From assembly GCF_900116805.1 (NCBI RefSeq), contig NZ_FPBV01000018.1, positions 1-64,000 on the forward strand: a stretch of 64,000 nt of DNA, in the 5' to 3' direction. Shown here one piece after another: positions 1-12,058 of this stretch. The first letter of the stretch is position 1, and each line of letters starts with the position of its first letter. Both the position numbers and the translations under genes were made by a program. This DNA is from Paenalicyclobacillus macrosporangiidus. Its GTDB lineage: Bacteria; Bacillota; Bacilli; Alicyclobacillales; Alicyclobacillaceae. The notes below the pieces were generated by a model, which saw only the letters and a list, made by a program, of their open reading frames with translations, made no database searches and was not told the DNA's origin.

Positions 1-9
1 CTCAGGGCG

Positions 10-284
10 TGTTCAGTTTTCAAGGAACCAGTCGCTTTCTCTGCCGTCAAGCGGCGCCATTCATCTTACCACACCGCAACCCCGAAGGGAAGCGGGAGTG
101 TTTGGAAGACCTTCACTTGGCAGCCCTCACTGGAAGGCTTACACCGGCTGATCCTATTGGATGGTTCCGCTGCCGACATCCGAACCGCTCGCCCCCGAGC
201 GCCTGACTGGCGCTGTGGCCGATGCGGCGAAGCCGTCGCAGCAGCGACGTCGAGTACTATACCACGCCTGGGCCGCGAGATCAA
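10..284 (-). promoter_or_regulatory. rRNA operon promoter and leader (operon lies off the left edge)
   Basis: The minus strand carries a near-consensus sigma-A promoter: -35 TTGATC at 279-284, a 17-bp spacer and -10 TATAGT at 256-261. About 230 bp downstream, positions 10-25 read CCTTGAAAACTGAACA on the minus strand. This is the antitermination-type motif found in Bacilli rRNA leaders and 16S-23S spacers. In B. subtilis an rRNA operon follows lysS, so synteny agrees. No 16S sequence is inside the window, so the operon itself is inferred. Confidence 0.65.
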
Positions 285-389
285 CAGGGTAAAATCAGGT
301 AAACCACACATCCCAGGCAAACCCCATAGCCATCGTCCGTCGTCCATCAAAATCGCTTATGCGGCCCTAACCCTTCCTGTGAACAGAAC

Positions 390-412
390 GGGACGCCGCA
401 CTGCGACGTCCC
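390..412 (-). terminator. Possible lysS terminator
   Basis: A stem GGGACG/CGTCCC, with further pairing inside, sits about 330 bp downstream of the lysS stop. On the minus strand a weak T-rich run (GTTCTGTTC) follows. It would separate lysS from the rRNA promoter. The U-tract is poor, so this is tentative. Confidence 0.3.
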
Positions 413-742
413 GCATATTCAAGGCGACACAGAGCCCGTTCCGAACTCATTCAGAGTTCATCCACAGTCCATCCGCAGCTCGCCCGACGCCTTTTCCCAT
501 ATTCCCTTGCCGCGCCGGGACCCATCCGGCTCCCGTCCAGAGCCCCTCCAGGCCGTCTCCCCGCCTGCCCAGACCCTGCGCTGTCCAGCCCCCGTACGGT
601 CCGCAAGGGTACGCGAGGGTACACCTCGGAGGCCGCGCTCACTCGACTCTTCAAGTCCGCTCCGCATGAGCGGCGCATCAACGGCAGGATACATCCGCCG
701 CAGGAGGATAGCGCCGTCGGCCGGCGGGTTCTCGCGCTCGCC
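413..742. other. Intergenic region with no recognisable feature
   Basis: This 330-bp GC-rich stretch lies between the possible lysS terminator and the lysS stop codon. Short open frames here overlap one another on both strands, have no good ribosome-binding sites and resemble no family I know. I see no RNA gene or clear promoter. It may be the 3' untranslated region of lysS. Confidence 0.4.
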
Positions 743-2230
<1,488 letters not shown>

Positions 2231-2395
2231 TCACCTCTCCAGTCCAACGAAACGGACGAGGTCGTGGAGCTTCCCACCCTCGCCCGTCACAACTCAGTCT
2301 GATGTTCATCATACCACGAAGCCTGTCCGCCTGCGGACACGCCGGCGGGACGAAGTGCCTCAACCGGCGGTGATCCGCCGTCCGCTCACGGACGG

Positions 2396-2872
2396 TCAGC
2401 GCTTGATGCTGAGGATCTTGAACTGAATTGTCCCGGCCGGAACCGCGACTTCCACCACCGATCCGATGGACTTGCCAAGCAGCGCGCGCCCCACCGGAGA
2501 TTCGTTGGAGATCTTGTTGCTCGCCGGATCCGCTTCGGCGGACCCCACGATGGTGTATTCGACTTCTTCGTCGAACTCGATGTCGCGCAGCCGCACCGTC
2601 GATCCGATGCTGACCACGTCGGTGTTCACGTCGTTGTCCTGGATGATGCGCGCGTTGCGCAGCATTTTTTCCAGCGTCATGATTCGCCCTTCGATGAAGG
2701 CTTGTTCATTCTTCGCGTCTTCATACTCGGAGTTCTCACTGATGTCACCGTAGCTGATGGCGAGCTTGATCCGTTCCGCCACCTCGCGGCGCTTCACGCT
2801 CTTCAGGTGCTCCAGTTCCTCCTCAAGTTTCTGCAGGCCTTCCGGCGTCAGCAGGACTTCCTTGTCAGCCAT
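2396..2872 (-). CDS. greA: Transcription elongation factor GreA
   Basis: Stimulates RNA polymerase to cleave the backtracked 3' end of the transcript. The 158-residue product has an N-terminal antiparallel coiled coil (about 1-75) and a C-terminal FKBP-like domain. The acidic tip of the coiled coil is visible as [11 protein letters not shown], with Asp43 and Glu46 the residues expected to position Mg2+ in the polymerase secondary channel. The start ATG follows GGAGAG. A consensus sigma-A promoter and a 5' hairpin lie upstream. The gap to lysS is 168 bp with no convincing terminator, so a greA-lysS transcript is likely. Confidence 0.96.
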   Translation of the reverse strand: MADKEVLLTPEGLQKLEEELEHLKSVKRREVAERIKLAISYGDISENSEYEDAKNEQAFIEGRIMTLEKMLRNARIIQDNDVNTDVVSIGSTVRLRDIEFDEEVEYTIVGSAEADPASNKISNESPVGRALLGKSIGSVVEVAVPAGTIQFKILSIKR

Positions 2873-2958
2873 TCAGGTCTCTCCTTTGCAACCGCTGTGA
2901 TACCCCTTGTACATATGCCATGGTGACATCTGAATATTCTTGTCCCTCAGTGTGAAAA

Positions 2959-2989
2959 CACTGCCAGTACCGAAAGCGTACTAACAGTG
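2959..2989 (-). promoter_or_regulatory. Hairpin in the greA 5' leader
   Basis: The leader, about 145 nt from the predicted start of transcription, contains an imperfect hairpin. Pairs CACTG/CAGTG and AGTAC/GTACT are separated by symmetrical two-base bulges around a loop of about 7 nt. It lies between the promoter and the ribosome-binding site and has no U-tract, so it is not a terminator. Its function is unknown; mRNA stability or polymerase pausing is possible. Confidence 0.4.
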
Positions 2990-3024
2990 TTGCGATCACG
3001 GGTCGGTTGCGTCGTCTATGCGCA

Positions 3025-3053
3025 ATTATAGAGAGCGGTCCCCGGGATGTCAA
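3025..3053 (-). promoter_or_regulatory. Consensus sigma-A promoter for greA-lysS
   Basis: On the minus strand the -35 TTGACA (3048-3053) and -10 TATAAT (3025-3030) are both exact consensus and are separated by 17 bp. It is among the strongest-looking housekeeping promoters in the window. Confidence 0.85.
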
Positions 3054-3190
3054 CGCATTCATGTGCAGCCAAAGACCGGTAGTTGTAAAACTCTCTTAAA
3101 GTTCCGGTGAGAAGAATCAGCCAAATTCATCCGGTCGTACCGGTCAATCCCCGCCTTTGTCCATTGACGATGCCGGCGTCGATCCCGGCG

Positions 3191-3478
3191 TCACACGTCG
3201 CCCCGGCCGTGATCGCCACCCGGGTCCTCCCGTTGGCGCGCTTCCGCCCCCGGCGCCATCGCTCCGCCCACCTGCGGCGAGGTCCCGAGCAGTTCCGCCT
3301 CGGTCACCTGCAGAATCTCGGTCAGCCGCTGTACCAAGGCGGGCGTCGGCGCGCGCGTCCCCCGTTCCAATCCGCCGATGATGGCGACACTCACGCCGGC
3401 GGCGGCCGCCAATTCCGCCTGGGTCCAATGCTTCAGTTTGCGGTACGCCCGCAACCGCCTAGCAAATACGTCCGACAT
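3191..3478 (-). CDS. yazB: YazB-like helix-turn-helix protein
   Basis: A 95-residue protein starting at MSDVFARRLRAYRKL. Residues 1-60 form a lambda Cro/CI (XRE) type helix-turn-helix, seen as TQAELAAAAGVSVAIIGGLE. The tail is Gly/Arg/Asp-rich and looks disordered. The B. subtilis orthologue YazB sits in the same place behind folK and is about 69 residues, so this C-terminus is longer. The start overlaps the end of folK by 20 bp, which points to translational coupling. Target genes are unknown. Confidence 0.8.
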   Translation of the reverse strand: MSDVFARRLRAYRKLKHWTQAELAAAAGVSVAIIGGLERGTRAPTPALVQRLTEILQVTEAELLGTSPQVGGAMAPGAEARQREDPGGDHGRGDV

Positions 3479-3968
3479 CGCGCACCCCCCCGTCCTTGGC
3501 CATCGCGTCCGCCATTTCCCGAACCGTCCGTCCGCCGGGCCCGCGCAGCCCCGGCGCCAGGTCCGCCAACGGAATGAGGACAAAGCCGCGCGTCCACATC
3601 CGCGGATGCGGGATCTGCAACGTACGAAAACAAACGTACTCCCGGTCGTACAAAAGAATATCCACATCCAGCGTCCGCGGCCCGAACCGGACCTCGCGGA
3701 CTCTGCCGAACCGCTGTTCTATCGCGTGGAGCGCGCCGAGCAGAGGCAGCGGGCGCAGGGTGACCTGCATGCGCACCACCAAATTCAAGAAATCGGGTTG
3801 CTGCAGATACCCGACCGGCCGCGTTTCATACACTCGGGAACAGGCCACCGGCCCCACCGCCATGCGCTGCAATTCATCCAAGGCGCCGAGCAGGTTGCGC
3901 ACACGCGAGCCCTGATTGCTGCCCAGACCCAGGTACACCGTGTGCAGCGCCGGATCACTCCCGCACAT
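3459..3968 (-). CDS. folK: 2-amino-4-hydroxy-6-hydroxymethyldihydropteridine pyrophosphokinase
   Basis: Transfers pyrophosphate from ATP to 6-hydroxymethyl-7,8-dihydropterin, giving the substrate of FolP in folate synthesis. The 169-residue product shows the family's opening YLGLGSNQG and the signature RFGPRTLDVDILLYD, whose two Asp bind Mg2+. The start overlaps the end of folP by 14 bp. In most relatives folB (dihydroneopterin aldolase) lies between these two genes; here it is absent. Confidence 0.95.
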   Translation of the reverse strand: MCGSDPALHTVYLGLGSNQGSRVRNLLGALDELQRMAVGPVACSRVYETRPVGYLQQPDFLNLVVRMQVTLRPLPLLGALHAIEQRFGRVREVRFGPRTLDVDILLYDREYVCFRTLQIPHPRMWTRGFVLIPLADLAPGLRGPGGRTVREMADAMAKDGGVRDVGRIC

Positions 3969-4791
3969 CCCGGATGGCCTCCACCATTCTGCACGTTCTC
4001 ACCGTCGCCAAAACATCGTGGACACGGACCATCTGCACCCCTGCGGCGACCCCCCAAGCCACCGTCGCGAGCGAGCCTTCCAGACGGTCGGCAGGGCTCG
4101 TCCCCAACGTTCTGCCGATCACGCCCTTGCGACTCGTGCCCAGGAGCACCGGCCATCCCAGTGAACAGTATTCGGAGAGGCGGCGCAAGATCTGAAGGTT
4201 TTGCTCGTACGTCTTGGCAAATCCGATCCCCGGGTCGATCCACAGCTTGTCCTCCGCGATCCCCGCTTCCAGGCAGCGGGCGACGCCTCTCCGCGTCTCC
4301 TCCATCAGGACATCAAACGCCCGCTCGGGGGCAGGTTCCGGACGGTTGTGCATCCAGATGTACACACAGCCGGCGTCGGCCACGACCTGCAACATGCGGG
4401 GATCGGCCAAGCCGCCCCAGACATCATTGATGATGTCCGCCCCCAACTCGAGGGCCCGCACGGCCGTCGACGCCTTGAACGTGTCCACGGAAACCGGTAC
4501 GGGCGCGTGCGCGCACAGCTCCCGCAGGACCGGTTCCAACCGCCGCCACTCTTCGTCTTCCGGTACCGGCGTGTGCCCCGGGCGGGTGCTCTCCGCGCCG
4601 ACGTCAATCACGTCCGCGCCTTCCTCCACCAGACGGTACGCGTGCGCGATGGCATCCTTCGGATGGTAAAACCGTCCCCCGTCCGAAAACGAGTCCGGCG
4701 TCACGTTGACGATCCCCATCACCAACGTCTTGGACGGCGTCCCGCCGCCTGTCAACCCATCCCGCCGATTCCTCTCCGGCACATTCTCCAC
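3955..4791 (-). CDS. folP: Dihydropteroate synthase
   Basis: Condenses 6-hydroxymethyl-dihydropterin pyrophosphate with p-aminobenzoate; this is the sulfonamide target (sul in B. subtilis). The 278-residue TIM barrel shows the signature MGIVNVTPDSFSDGG near residue 25, then DVGAESTRPG, SVDTFKA, IINDVWGG and the C-terminal GTSRKGVIG. It starts 12 bp after hslO, with which it is likely co-transcribed. The pab genes that lie upstream in B. subtilis are missing. Confidence 0.96.
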   Translation of the reverse strand: MENVPERNRRDGLTGGGTPSKTLVMGIVNVTPDSFSDGGRFYHPKDAIAHAYRLVEEGADVIDVGAESTRPGHTPVPEDEEWRRLEPVLRELCAHAPVPVSVDTFKASTAVRALELGADIINDVWGGLADPRMLQVVADAGCVYIWMHNRPEPAPERAFDVLMEETRRGVARCLEAGIAEDKLWIDPGIGFAKTYEQNLQILRRLSEYCSLGWPVLLGTSRKGVIGRTLGTSPADRLEGSLATVAWGVAAGVQMVRVHDVLATVRTCRMVEAIRDVRE

Positions 4792-4803
4792 CTCCCTGCC
4801 GGC

Positions 4804-5676
4804 TCACTCGGACGGCATCAGAGCTGACAACTCCTCCGCCGTGAACGTGTACCGGCTGTTGCAAAAGTGGCAGACGACCTCGGCCCCACCCTGGTCCCGG
4901 ATCATCCCCTCCAGTTCGGCGCGGCCGAGGCTCCGCAGGACAGACGCGATGCGATCCCGTTCGCAGGTGCACCGGTACATCACCCGGCGCCGCTCCAACA
5001 CCTTCGCACCCGGCAACACCCGCTCCAGCAGGTCCTCGGCCGAGGCCCCGGTTTTCAGGATGTCCGTGACACTCCCGAGCCCCGCCAGGCACTGTTCCAC
5101 CATTTCCACATCCGCCTCCGTGTGACCGGGCATCAGCTGGACGATGAACCCGCCCGCCGCCAGGACGGAGTGGTCCGTGTCCACCAGCACCCCGGCCCCG
5201 ACCGCCGACGGTGTCTGTTCCGAGACCGCGAAGTAATACGTGAAATCGTCGCCGATCTCCCCCGTCTGCAGCTCCGCGCTGCCCCGGTAGACATCGCGCA
5301 ACCCCATGTCGCGCATCACGTACAGCATGCCGCGGCCGACGGCCGTGCCCACGTCGAGCTTCCCCAACGCGTTGTTGGGGAGATGCACATGCGGATGTTC
5401 GACATACCCCCGCACGTGCCCCGCCGCGTCGGCATCGACGACAATCTTGCCGAGCGGTCCGTCTCCGTCCACCTGCAGCGTCAACCGTTCCGCGTCCTTC
5501 AACAACATGCCCATCATCGCGCCGATGCTGGCCGTGCGGCCCAGCGCGGCCGTGGCCACGGGCCATGTTCCGTGCAACCGCTGCAGCGTGTTCACCAACT
5601 CCGTCGTCCGGCATGCGAAACCGCGGACCGGCCGTCCCGGCACGGTCGCACGAACCACCACGTCTTCCGCCGTCAT
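4804..5676 (-). CDS. hslO: Redox-regulated 33 kDa chaperonin Hsp33
   Basis: A cytoplasmic holdase activated by oxidation of its zinc centre. The 290-residue product has the N-terminal HSP33 core and the C-terminal redox switch, with a CxC pair (YRCTCERD) and a CxxC pair (VVCHFCNS) about 30 residues later. The ATG chosen is seven bases after AAAGGAG; an in-frame ATG six codons upstream (5694) is less well placed. It lies upstream of folP. Between hslO and ftsH an HD-GYP gene occupies the position where coaX is found in B. subtilis. Confidence 0.94.
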   Translation of the reverse strand: MTAEDVVVRATVPGRPVRGFACRTTELVNTLQRLHGTWPVATAALGRTASIGAMMGMLLKDAERLTLQVDGDGPLGKIVVDADAAGHVRGYVEHPHVHLPNNALGKLDVGTAVGRGMLYVMRDMGLRDVYRGSAELQTGEIGDDFTYYFAVSEQTPSAVGAGVLVDTDHSVLAAGGFIVQLMPGHTEADVEMVEQCLAGLGSVTDILKTGASAEDLLERVLPGAKVLERRRVMYRCTCERDRIASVLRSLGRAELEGMIRDQGGAEVVCHFCNSRYTFTAEELSALMPSE

Positions 5677-5732
5677 CCCAGCGCTCCTTTCCATCCTGCC
5701 CGCGCCACGCCAGGCGGTGTTTCGGCTCCTCT

Positions 5733-6815
5733 CTACACTTCGCAGCCGACGATGGCCACGGACAGCTCCTTCGCCAAGTCCAGGTCCACCGGCGGTTGCA
5801 CCGGTTCCCCCGTCGGCCCCTCCAGCAACCGCACCACCGGCCTATGGGTTTGCCGGCCCGTGCTGTGTACCACCACGCCCTTGAAGCCGTTCGACAGCCG
5901 CACCGTCATCCCGACCGGATAGACGGCAATCGTGCGAATGAACGTCTCGATCACGCGCGAATCGAACAGGGTCCCGTTTCCAGCCAGAAGCATCTCGTAG
6001 GCGTCGTGCGGCAGATAGCCGGGCCGGTACACCCGGTTGGCTGTCAGCGCCTCGTACACGTCTGCCACCGCCGCGATGCGCGCGAACAGATGTGTGTCCG
6101 CCCCCACCCGTCCGTGCGGATACCCAGACCCGTCTATCCGCTCATGATGGTGCAGGGCGATGATGGTGGACGCCGAGGCCAGTTCACCCGTCTCCTGCAG
6201 CAGTTCATATCCGTACACGGTGTGCAGTTTGACCGTCTCGTACTCCTCATCCGTCAAGCGCCCGGGCTTTTTCAGGATGGATTTGGGGACCCGCAGTTTG
6301 CCGACGTCGTGCAGCAGCGTGCCGAGCCCCAGATTCACCAGGTCGTCGTGCGAGAGGCGCAACCCGATGCCGAGCCCGAGCGCATACAGCGTCACATTCA
6401 CCGAGTGGTGGTACAGCTCCCCGTCGGTCAGATACACGTTGCCGAAATGTTGCCCCACCTGCCCAAGGTCGCGCAATTGGGCGATGATCTCCTCCACCAA
6501 CGGCCGCAGCCGTCCTCGCACGCGACTGGGCCGGATACGGTGGGGCGAGGGGGGCGAGGCGAGCTCCGTCAATGTGTCGTACGTGGCGGCCAACACCCGC
6601 TGCCGCATCTCCGGGGTGATTGGCTCCGCCGGTTCGATGTCGTCCGTCCGGTCATCTTCGATACACACCGATGAGATCCCGAGCGCCAGCAGTCGATCCA
6701 CCCAGTGAGGCGTCAGCGTCACCCCGCGCGCCAAGAGCACGCGTCCGCGCTCGTCCAGAATGTGTCTGGCCAGAATCCGGTTCGGTTCGATGGTGCGCAG
6801 CGACACCCACCGCAA
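5733..6815 (-). CDS. HD-GYP domain phosphodiesterase (probable c-di-GMP hydrolase)
   Basis: A 360-residue protein from a TTG start (residues LRWVSLRTIE), preceded five bases away by AGGAGGGG; a GTG nine bases further in is the alternative. The N-terminal ~110 residues match nothing I recognise. An HD-GYP domain follows, with TLLHDVGKL (the HD pair), HHHERIDGSGYP (the GYP signature), and later metal-ligand His/Asp such as AAVADVYEALT. The family hydrolyses cyclic di-GMP; the complete signature suggests an active enzyme. No membrane segment or receiver domain is seen. It sits directly upstream of hslO. Confidence 0.85.
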   Translation of the reverse strand: MRWVSLRTIEPNRILARHILDERGRVLLARGVTLTPHWVDRLLALGISSVCIEDDRTDDIEPAEPITPEMRQRVLAATYDTLTELASPPSPHRIRPSRVRGRLRPLVEEIIAQLRDLGQVGQHFGNVYLTDGELYHHSVNVTLYALGLGIGLRLSHDDLVNLGLGTLLHDVGKLRVPKSILKKPGRLTDEEYETVKLHTVYGYELLQETGELASASTIIALHHHERIDGSGYPHGRVGADTHLFARIAAVADVYEALTANRVYRPGYLPHDAYEMLLAGNGTLFDSRVIETFIRTIAVYPVGMTVRLSNGFKGVVVHSTGRQTHRPVVRLLEGPTGEPVQPPVDLDLAKELSVAIVGCEV

Positions 6816-6941
6816 GCAAACCCCTCCTGCTCCCAGCCGGCGGTCCCGACAGACCGCCGGTTCTCCCGCCCGTGGATGGCACGCGCCGAGAACGAGGAAA
6901 GGACCCCCGAAGAGATTCGAGGGCCCCCTTCCCACGCGTGC

Positions 6942-8747
<1,806 letters not shown>

Positions 8748-8777
8748 GCCTTACCTCCTCCCGGCCATGGCGCCCTC

Positions 8778-8786
8778 ATTGTATCA
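8778..8786 (-). promoter_or_regulatory. Extended -10 promoter of ftsH
   Basis: The minus strand reads TGATACAAT, an extended -10 (TGnTANAAT), about 30 bp upstream of the ftsH start. No good -35 is seen at 17 bp. The same TATGATACAAT string precedes the malic enzyme gene at 54.6 kb. Confidence 0.5.
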
Positions 8787-8837
8787 TACCGCGCACCCGC
8801 TCCGATAGCGGCGACGGACACAGATCCGGCCAGGATC

Positions 8838-9377
8838 TCAGCGTTCGTACACCTCGGGTTTGAGGACACCGACATAGGGGAGATTTCGATAGCGCTCCGC
8901 GTAGTCGAGCCCGTATCCCACAATGAACTCGTTGGGCACGACAAACCCCCGGTAGTCTGCCTCGATCTCCATCTTCCGCCCCTCCGGCTTGTCGAACAAT
9001 GCGGCCACCTTGACACTGGCCGCCCGCCGGTGCAGCAGCACTTCTTTCAGATAGGCCAGCGTGAGCCCGGTATCGATGATGTCCTCGACGATGACGACGT
9101 GACGCCCCTCCACGGGCCGTTCCAAATCTTTTAGGATCCGCACCACGCCCGAGGACTTCGAAGCGGCCCCGTAACTGGACGTCGCCATGAAATCCATCTC
9201 GAGCGGGATGGTCACGCGTTTGACGAGGTCTGCCATGAACAGAACGGCGCCCTTGAGGACGCAGATAAAGAGCGGATTCTTGCCATCGTAGTCCGCGGAC
9301 AACTGCCGGCCCATGCGATCAACACACGCGAGGATCTCCTCCTCGCTGAACAGAACCTTCTCCAAATCTGGATGCAT
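8838..9377 (-). CDS. hpt: Hypoxanthine-guanine phosphoribosyltransferase
   Basis: Salvages hypoxanthine and guanine to IMP and GMP using PRPP. The product from the ATG at 9377 is 179 residues, as in B. subtilis HprT (180), and GGGAGG lies six bases upstream. The PRPP loop reads [14 protein letters not shown] (about 94-107), with paired acidic residues Glu-Asp. The upstream open frame overlaps tilS and is not part of the gene. It lies between tilS and ftsH, as in B. subtilis. Confidence 0.96.
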   Translation of the reverse strand: MHPDLEKVLFSEEEILACVDRMGRQLSADYDGKNPLFICVLKGAVLFMADLVKRVTIPLEMDFMATSSYGAASKSSGVVRILKDLERPVEGRHVVIVEDIIDTGLTLAYLKEVLLHRRAASVKVAALFDKPEGRKMEIEADYRGFVVPNEFIVGYGLDYAERYRNLPYVGVLKPEVYER

Positions 9378-9424
9378 ACAAGCCTCCCGTGTCTTGCGAA
9401 GTCCCTCATCTGCCCATCCGCGCC

Positions 9425-10924
9425 TCACCCCGGCGGCATGAACGCCCGGACGGCCTCGGGTGCCCGGACCGTGTCGATCCGCCATCCCGGCCCGGCCTCC
9501 GGATCGAGCAGCCCGTGGCGGGCGCGCGACAAGCCGGGGAGCCAGAGGATCTCGCCTTCCCGCGCAAACCTGGGCCAACCCGCGCGCAGGGAACGCGGGA
9601 CCTTGGCGTCGACGAACACGTCCTGCACCTTTTTCGTGCCGGTCAGGCCAAGAGGCGCGATGCGCTCTCCGGGACGACCCGGCCGCACCTCCACGGTGGG
9701 CCACTGTGGAAGCAGAAGGGTCCACGGTGCCACGTGCACCCCTTCTCTCCCGTGCCACGCGCGGCAGACGAATCGCCATTCGGCCCGCCCCGCGGCCGGG
9801 AGACACAGTTCCGCGCCGTCCGCCAACCGCCACTCCACCGGGGAAAACGTGGACACGTCCGATATTGGGCAAGCGTGTGACTGCGGCTCGACGTGCAACT
9901 GGCCGTAGGACCGGCGCACCACCCAGCCGCCCGGCAGGTGCACCGCAGCCGATGGCCGGCCTTGCACGCACAGCCGCCGCACGCTTTCGATGTGCGCGAA
10001 CGTCCAATCGAGAACGGGGTTCCCTCTGGAGGTTAAACAATACAATAGTATTTTAATCGCCCGCCGTTGTAAAGCGACAGGCTCAGCCGCGAGCGCCGCG
10101 ACGTCCACCGTCGCGCCGCCCGCCTCCAGGGTGCAGCAACGCTCGAACACGCGCCGGCCCTCCGCTTCCAAGTGGGCATCCTCGTCCTGGACGCCGAGGG
10201 CGGCCCTGGCGACCGTGGCGGCGATCCGCGGTTGGCGCTCCCGCAAGCGCGGGATCACTTCGTGGCGCAGGTAATTGCGCAGCGGATCCGTGAACCGGTT
10301 CGTCTCGTCCTCGACGTGGCGGAGGTGGTGCGCTTCTGCGTACGCCTCGATGTCCCGGCGCTCCACGCCGAGCAGCGGACGCACCCACGTCAGCCCGCCG
10401 TCGTCCGCGACGGGGCGAATGCCCCCCAGTCCCCCCAGGGACGCGCCCCGCGCCAGCCGCAACAGGATGGTCTCCAATTGGTCATCCGCATGGTGCGCGA
10501 GCCACACCCGCTCGGCCCCAAAGCGCTTGGCCGCCCGCCGGATGGCTTGGCGCCGGACGCGGCGGGCGTCCGCTTCCAGGCCCCGGCGTTCGCGGCTGGG
10601 GATGGATTCCACAGACACCCGTTCCACGGATGCAGGAATCCCCCATGCCCGCGCCAGTTCCGACACGAACCGGGCATCCTCGTCCGCGGCCGCCCGCAGC
10701 CCGTGGTGCACGTGCACCACCCGCAGTGCCACGCCATGCCACGGCTGCAGCAGCCACAACGTGTGCAGCAGCACCACGGAGTCCACGCCGCCCGAAACCG
10801 CCACGAGCCACGGCCGCCCCGCCCCGCGGTCCACGGCGGCCCAATCTGCGCACGCCCGTCGCACGGCCTCCGTCACGCGCCGCCCCGGCGCACCTGGAAC
10901 CACCTGGGGTCCCCCCTTTGCCAT
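9425..10924 (-). CDS. tilS: tRNA(Ile)-lysidine synthetase
   Basis: Modifies C34 of the CAU-anticodon tRNA-Ile to lysidine so that it reads AUA; essential in most bacteria. The 499-residue product has the PP-loop SGGVDS at 44-49, the family motif HHADDQLET, a middle substrate-binding region and a C-terminal TilS domain. It is longer than the B. subtilis protein (472). The ATG is weakly supported by its ribosome-binding site, so the true start may lie slightly downstream. A possible extended -10 (TGGTATGAT, minus strand) lies about 45-50 bp upstream, near 10969-10977. Confidence 0.95.
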   Translation of the reverse strand: MAKGGPQVVPGAPGRRVTEAVRRACADWAAVDRGAGRPWLVAVSGGVDSVVLLHTLWLLQPWHGVALRVVHVHHGLRAAADEDARFVSELARAWGIPASVERVSVESIPSRERRGLEADARRVRRQAIRRAAKRFGAERVWLAHHADDQLETILLRLARGASLGGLGGIRPVADDGGLTWVRPLLGVERRDIEAYAEAHHLRHVEDETNRFTDPLRNYLRHEVIPRLRERQPRIAATVARAALGVQDEDAHLEAEGRRVFERCCTLEAGGATVDVAALAAEPVALQRRAIKILLYCLTSRGNPVLDWTFAHIESVRRLCVQGRPSAAVHLPGGWVVRRSYGQLHVEPQSHACPISDVSTFSPVEWRLADGAELCLPAAGRAEWRFVCRAWHGREGVHVAPWTLLLPQWPTVEVRPGRPGERIAPLGLTGTKKVQDVFVDAKVPRSLRAGWPRFAREGEILWLPGLSRARHGLLDPEAGPGWRIDTVRAPEAVRAFMPPG

Positions 10925-11047
10925 CCCGCCAAACCGCCCGCGCGGCGGGTGTCCTCGCTTCTGCGGCGATCATACCACGGGGAAACCGCCCGGGCGTACA
11001 CCCCTCGTCCCACGGCGGCGTGACGCCCCCGCGACCCTGCCGCGGCA

Positions 11048-12049
11048 TCACCGCAGCCAGCCGAGAGACGTCAGCCAAGCACAGGCGGTCGACGTCAACG
11101 CGCCGATGAGCGAGATCCACATCAGCCACTCCGTCCAGTCCCGGCCCCGTTTCCGCCCAGCCCCAGGGCCCCGACCCGCGGCGACGGAGGCGGATGCGCC
11201 TGCGACCGCCGGCCGGCCCCTGGAAGCGGTTGGGTGCCCAGGGGCGGTTGGAACGCGCGGCCCGGGTCGGGCCGGCCGTGCCGCAGCCTGCCGACACCAG
11301 GCTGCGGCGAACTGCCGCGCGTCCATCCTGCCCGCGAGCGCCTGCTCCAGCAATGGGCGCACGCCCTCTGGCCACCGGCGGATCCCTCGGCGCAGCCATG
11401 ACTGACGTTGGGCCGGCGTCTGCCCGGTCAACGACACGGGCGGCGCCAGCCCGCCCAAGCAGATGACGATGACCAGGGCCAACGCCGTCACGTCGTACGA
11501 CGGTTCCGCCCGCCGGGTGCCCAGGCCCCAAAACGCCCGGTCGTAGTACGGGGTGAATTGCCGGACGGACCGCCCGAACGGCGTCACCCCGCCCGCGTCC
11601 ACAAAGCGCACGTGCGGCGGGTCCCCCGCGATCACGATGTTGTCCGGTTTCAAATCACAGAAGGCGTACCCCGCGGCGTGGAGCTCCGCCAACCCTTCGG
11701 CGATGCCACGCACCACCGCGGCGGCCGCGTGGCCGGTCAGCCGGGCGGCCGCTTGGGACAGGGGGGTCCCCGGGATCCACTCCATGACATAAAAAAAGGC
11801 CGATGGGCCGTGATCATCAATCCACATCGGCTTCGGGAAGGTCCCCGACACACGGTGGAGACGCTCCAACACCGCCCACTCCAAGGCGATGTCGGAGGCG
11901 TTGGGGCAGACCTTCACCGCGGCGAGGCCCCGGCGCGTGCGCACCAGGTACACCTCGCCGTTGGCCCCGGTGCCGAGCGGGCGTTCCACCTGAAACGGCT
12001 CGCCGGTCCACTTGCCCACCACCCAATCGCCGCACTGCACACAGGCCAA
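11048..12049 (-). CDS. yabT: YabT-like serine/threonine protein kinase, membrane-anchored
   Basis: Hanks-type kinase; the B. subtilis relative YabT is a DNA-activated sporulation kinase acting at the forespore membrane. The 333-residue product has a glycine loop GTGANGEVYLV (26-36), the ATP-binding Lys46 and the catalytic loop CDLKPDN (Asp132, Lys134, Asn137). The HRD motif is changed to FCD. The usual DFG is DAG at 151-153. A low-complexity linker (about 260-305) leads to a single C-terminal membrane segment (about 309-327). It lies 9 bp downstream of yabS. Changed motifs do not exclude activity, since the key Lys and Asp are kept. Confidence 0.88.
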   Translation of the reverse strand: MACVQCGDWVVGKWTGEPFQVERPLGTGANGEVYLVRTRRGLAAVKVCPNASDIALEWAVLERLHRVSGTFPKPMWIDDHGPSAFFYVMEWIPGTPLSQAAARLTGHAAAAVVRGIAEGLAELHAAGYAFCDLKPDNIVIAGDPPHVRFVDAGGVTPFGRSVRQFTPYYDRAFWGLGTRRAEPSYDVTALALVIVICLGGLAPPVSLTGQTPAQRQSWLRRGIRRWPEGVRPLLEQALAGRMDARQFAAAWCRQAAARPARPGPRVPTAPGHPTASRGRPAVAGASASVAAGRGPGAGRKRGRDWTEWLMWISLIGALTSTACAWLTSLGWLR

Positions 12050-12058
12050 CTCCTCACG

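Noticed and set aside
1-742. Protein genes in the first 740 bp
   Set aside because: The open frames overlap a promoter, rRNA leader motif and hairpin, are mutually overlapping, and have composition typical of random GC-rich frames.
2310-2398. Hairpins between greA and lysS (including one containing CGAAGTG) as an eighth repeat copy or a terminator
   Set aside because: The arms are short and partly direct repeats, the loop does not match the family beyond seven bases, and no U-tract follows.
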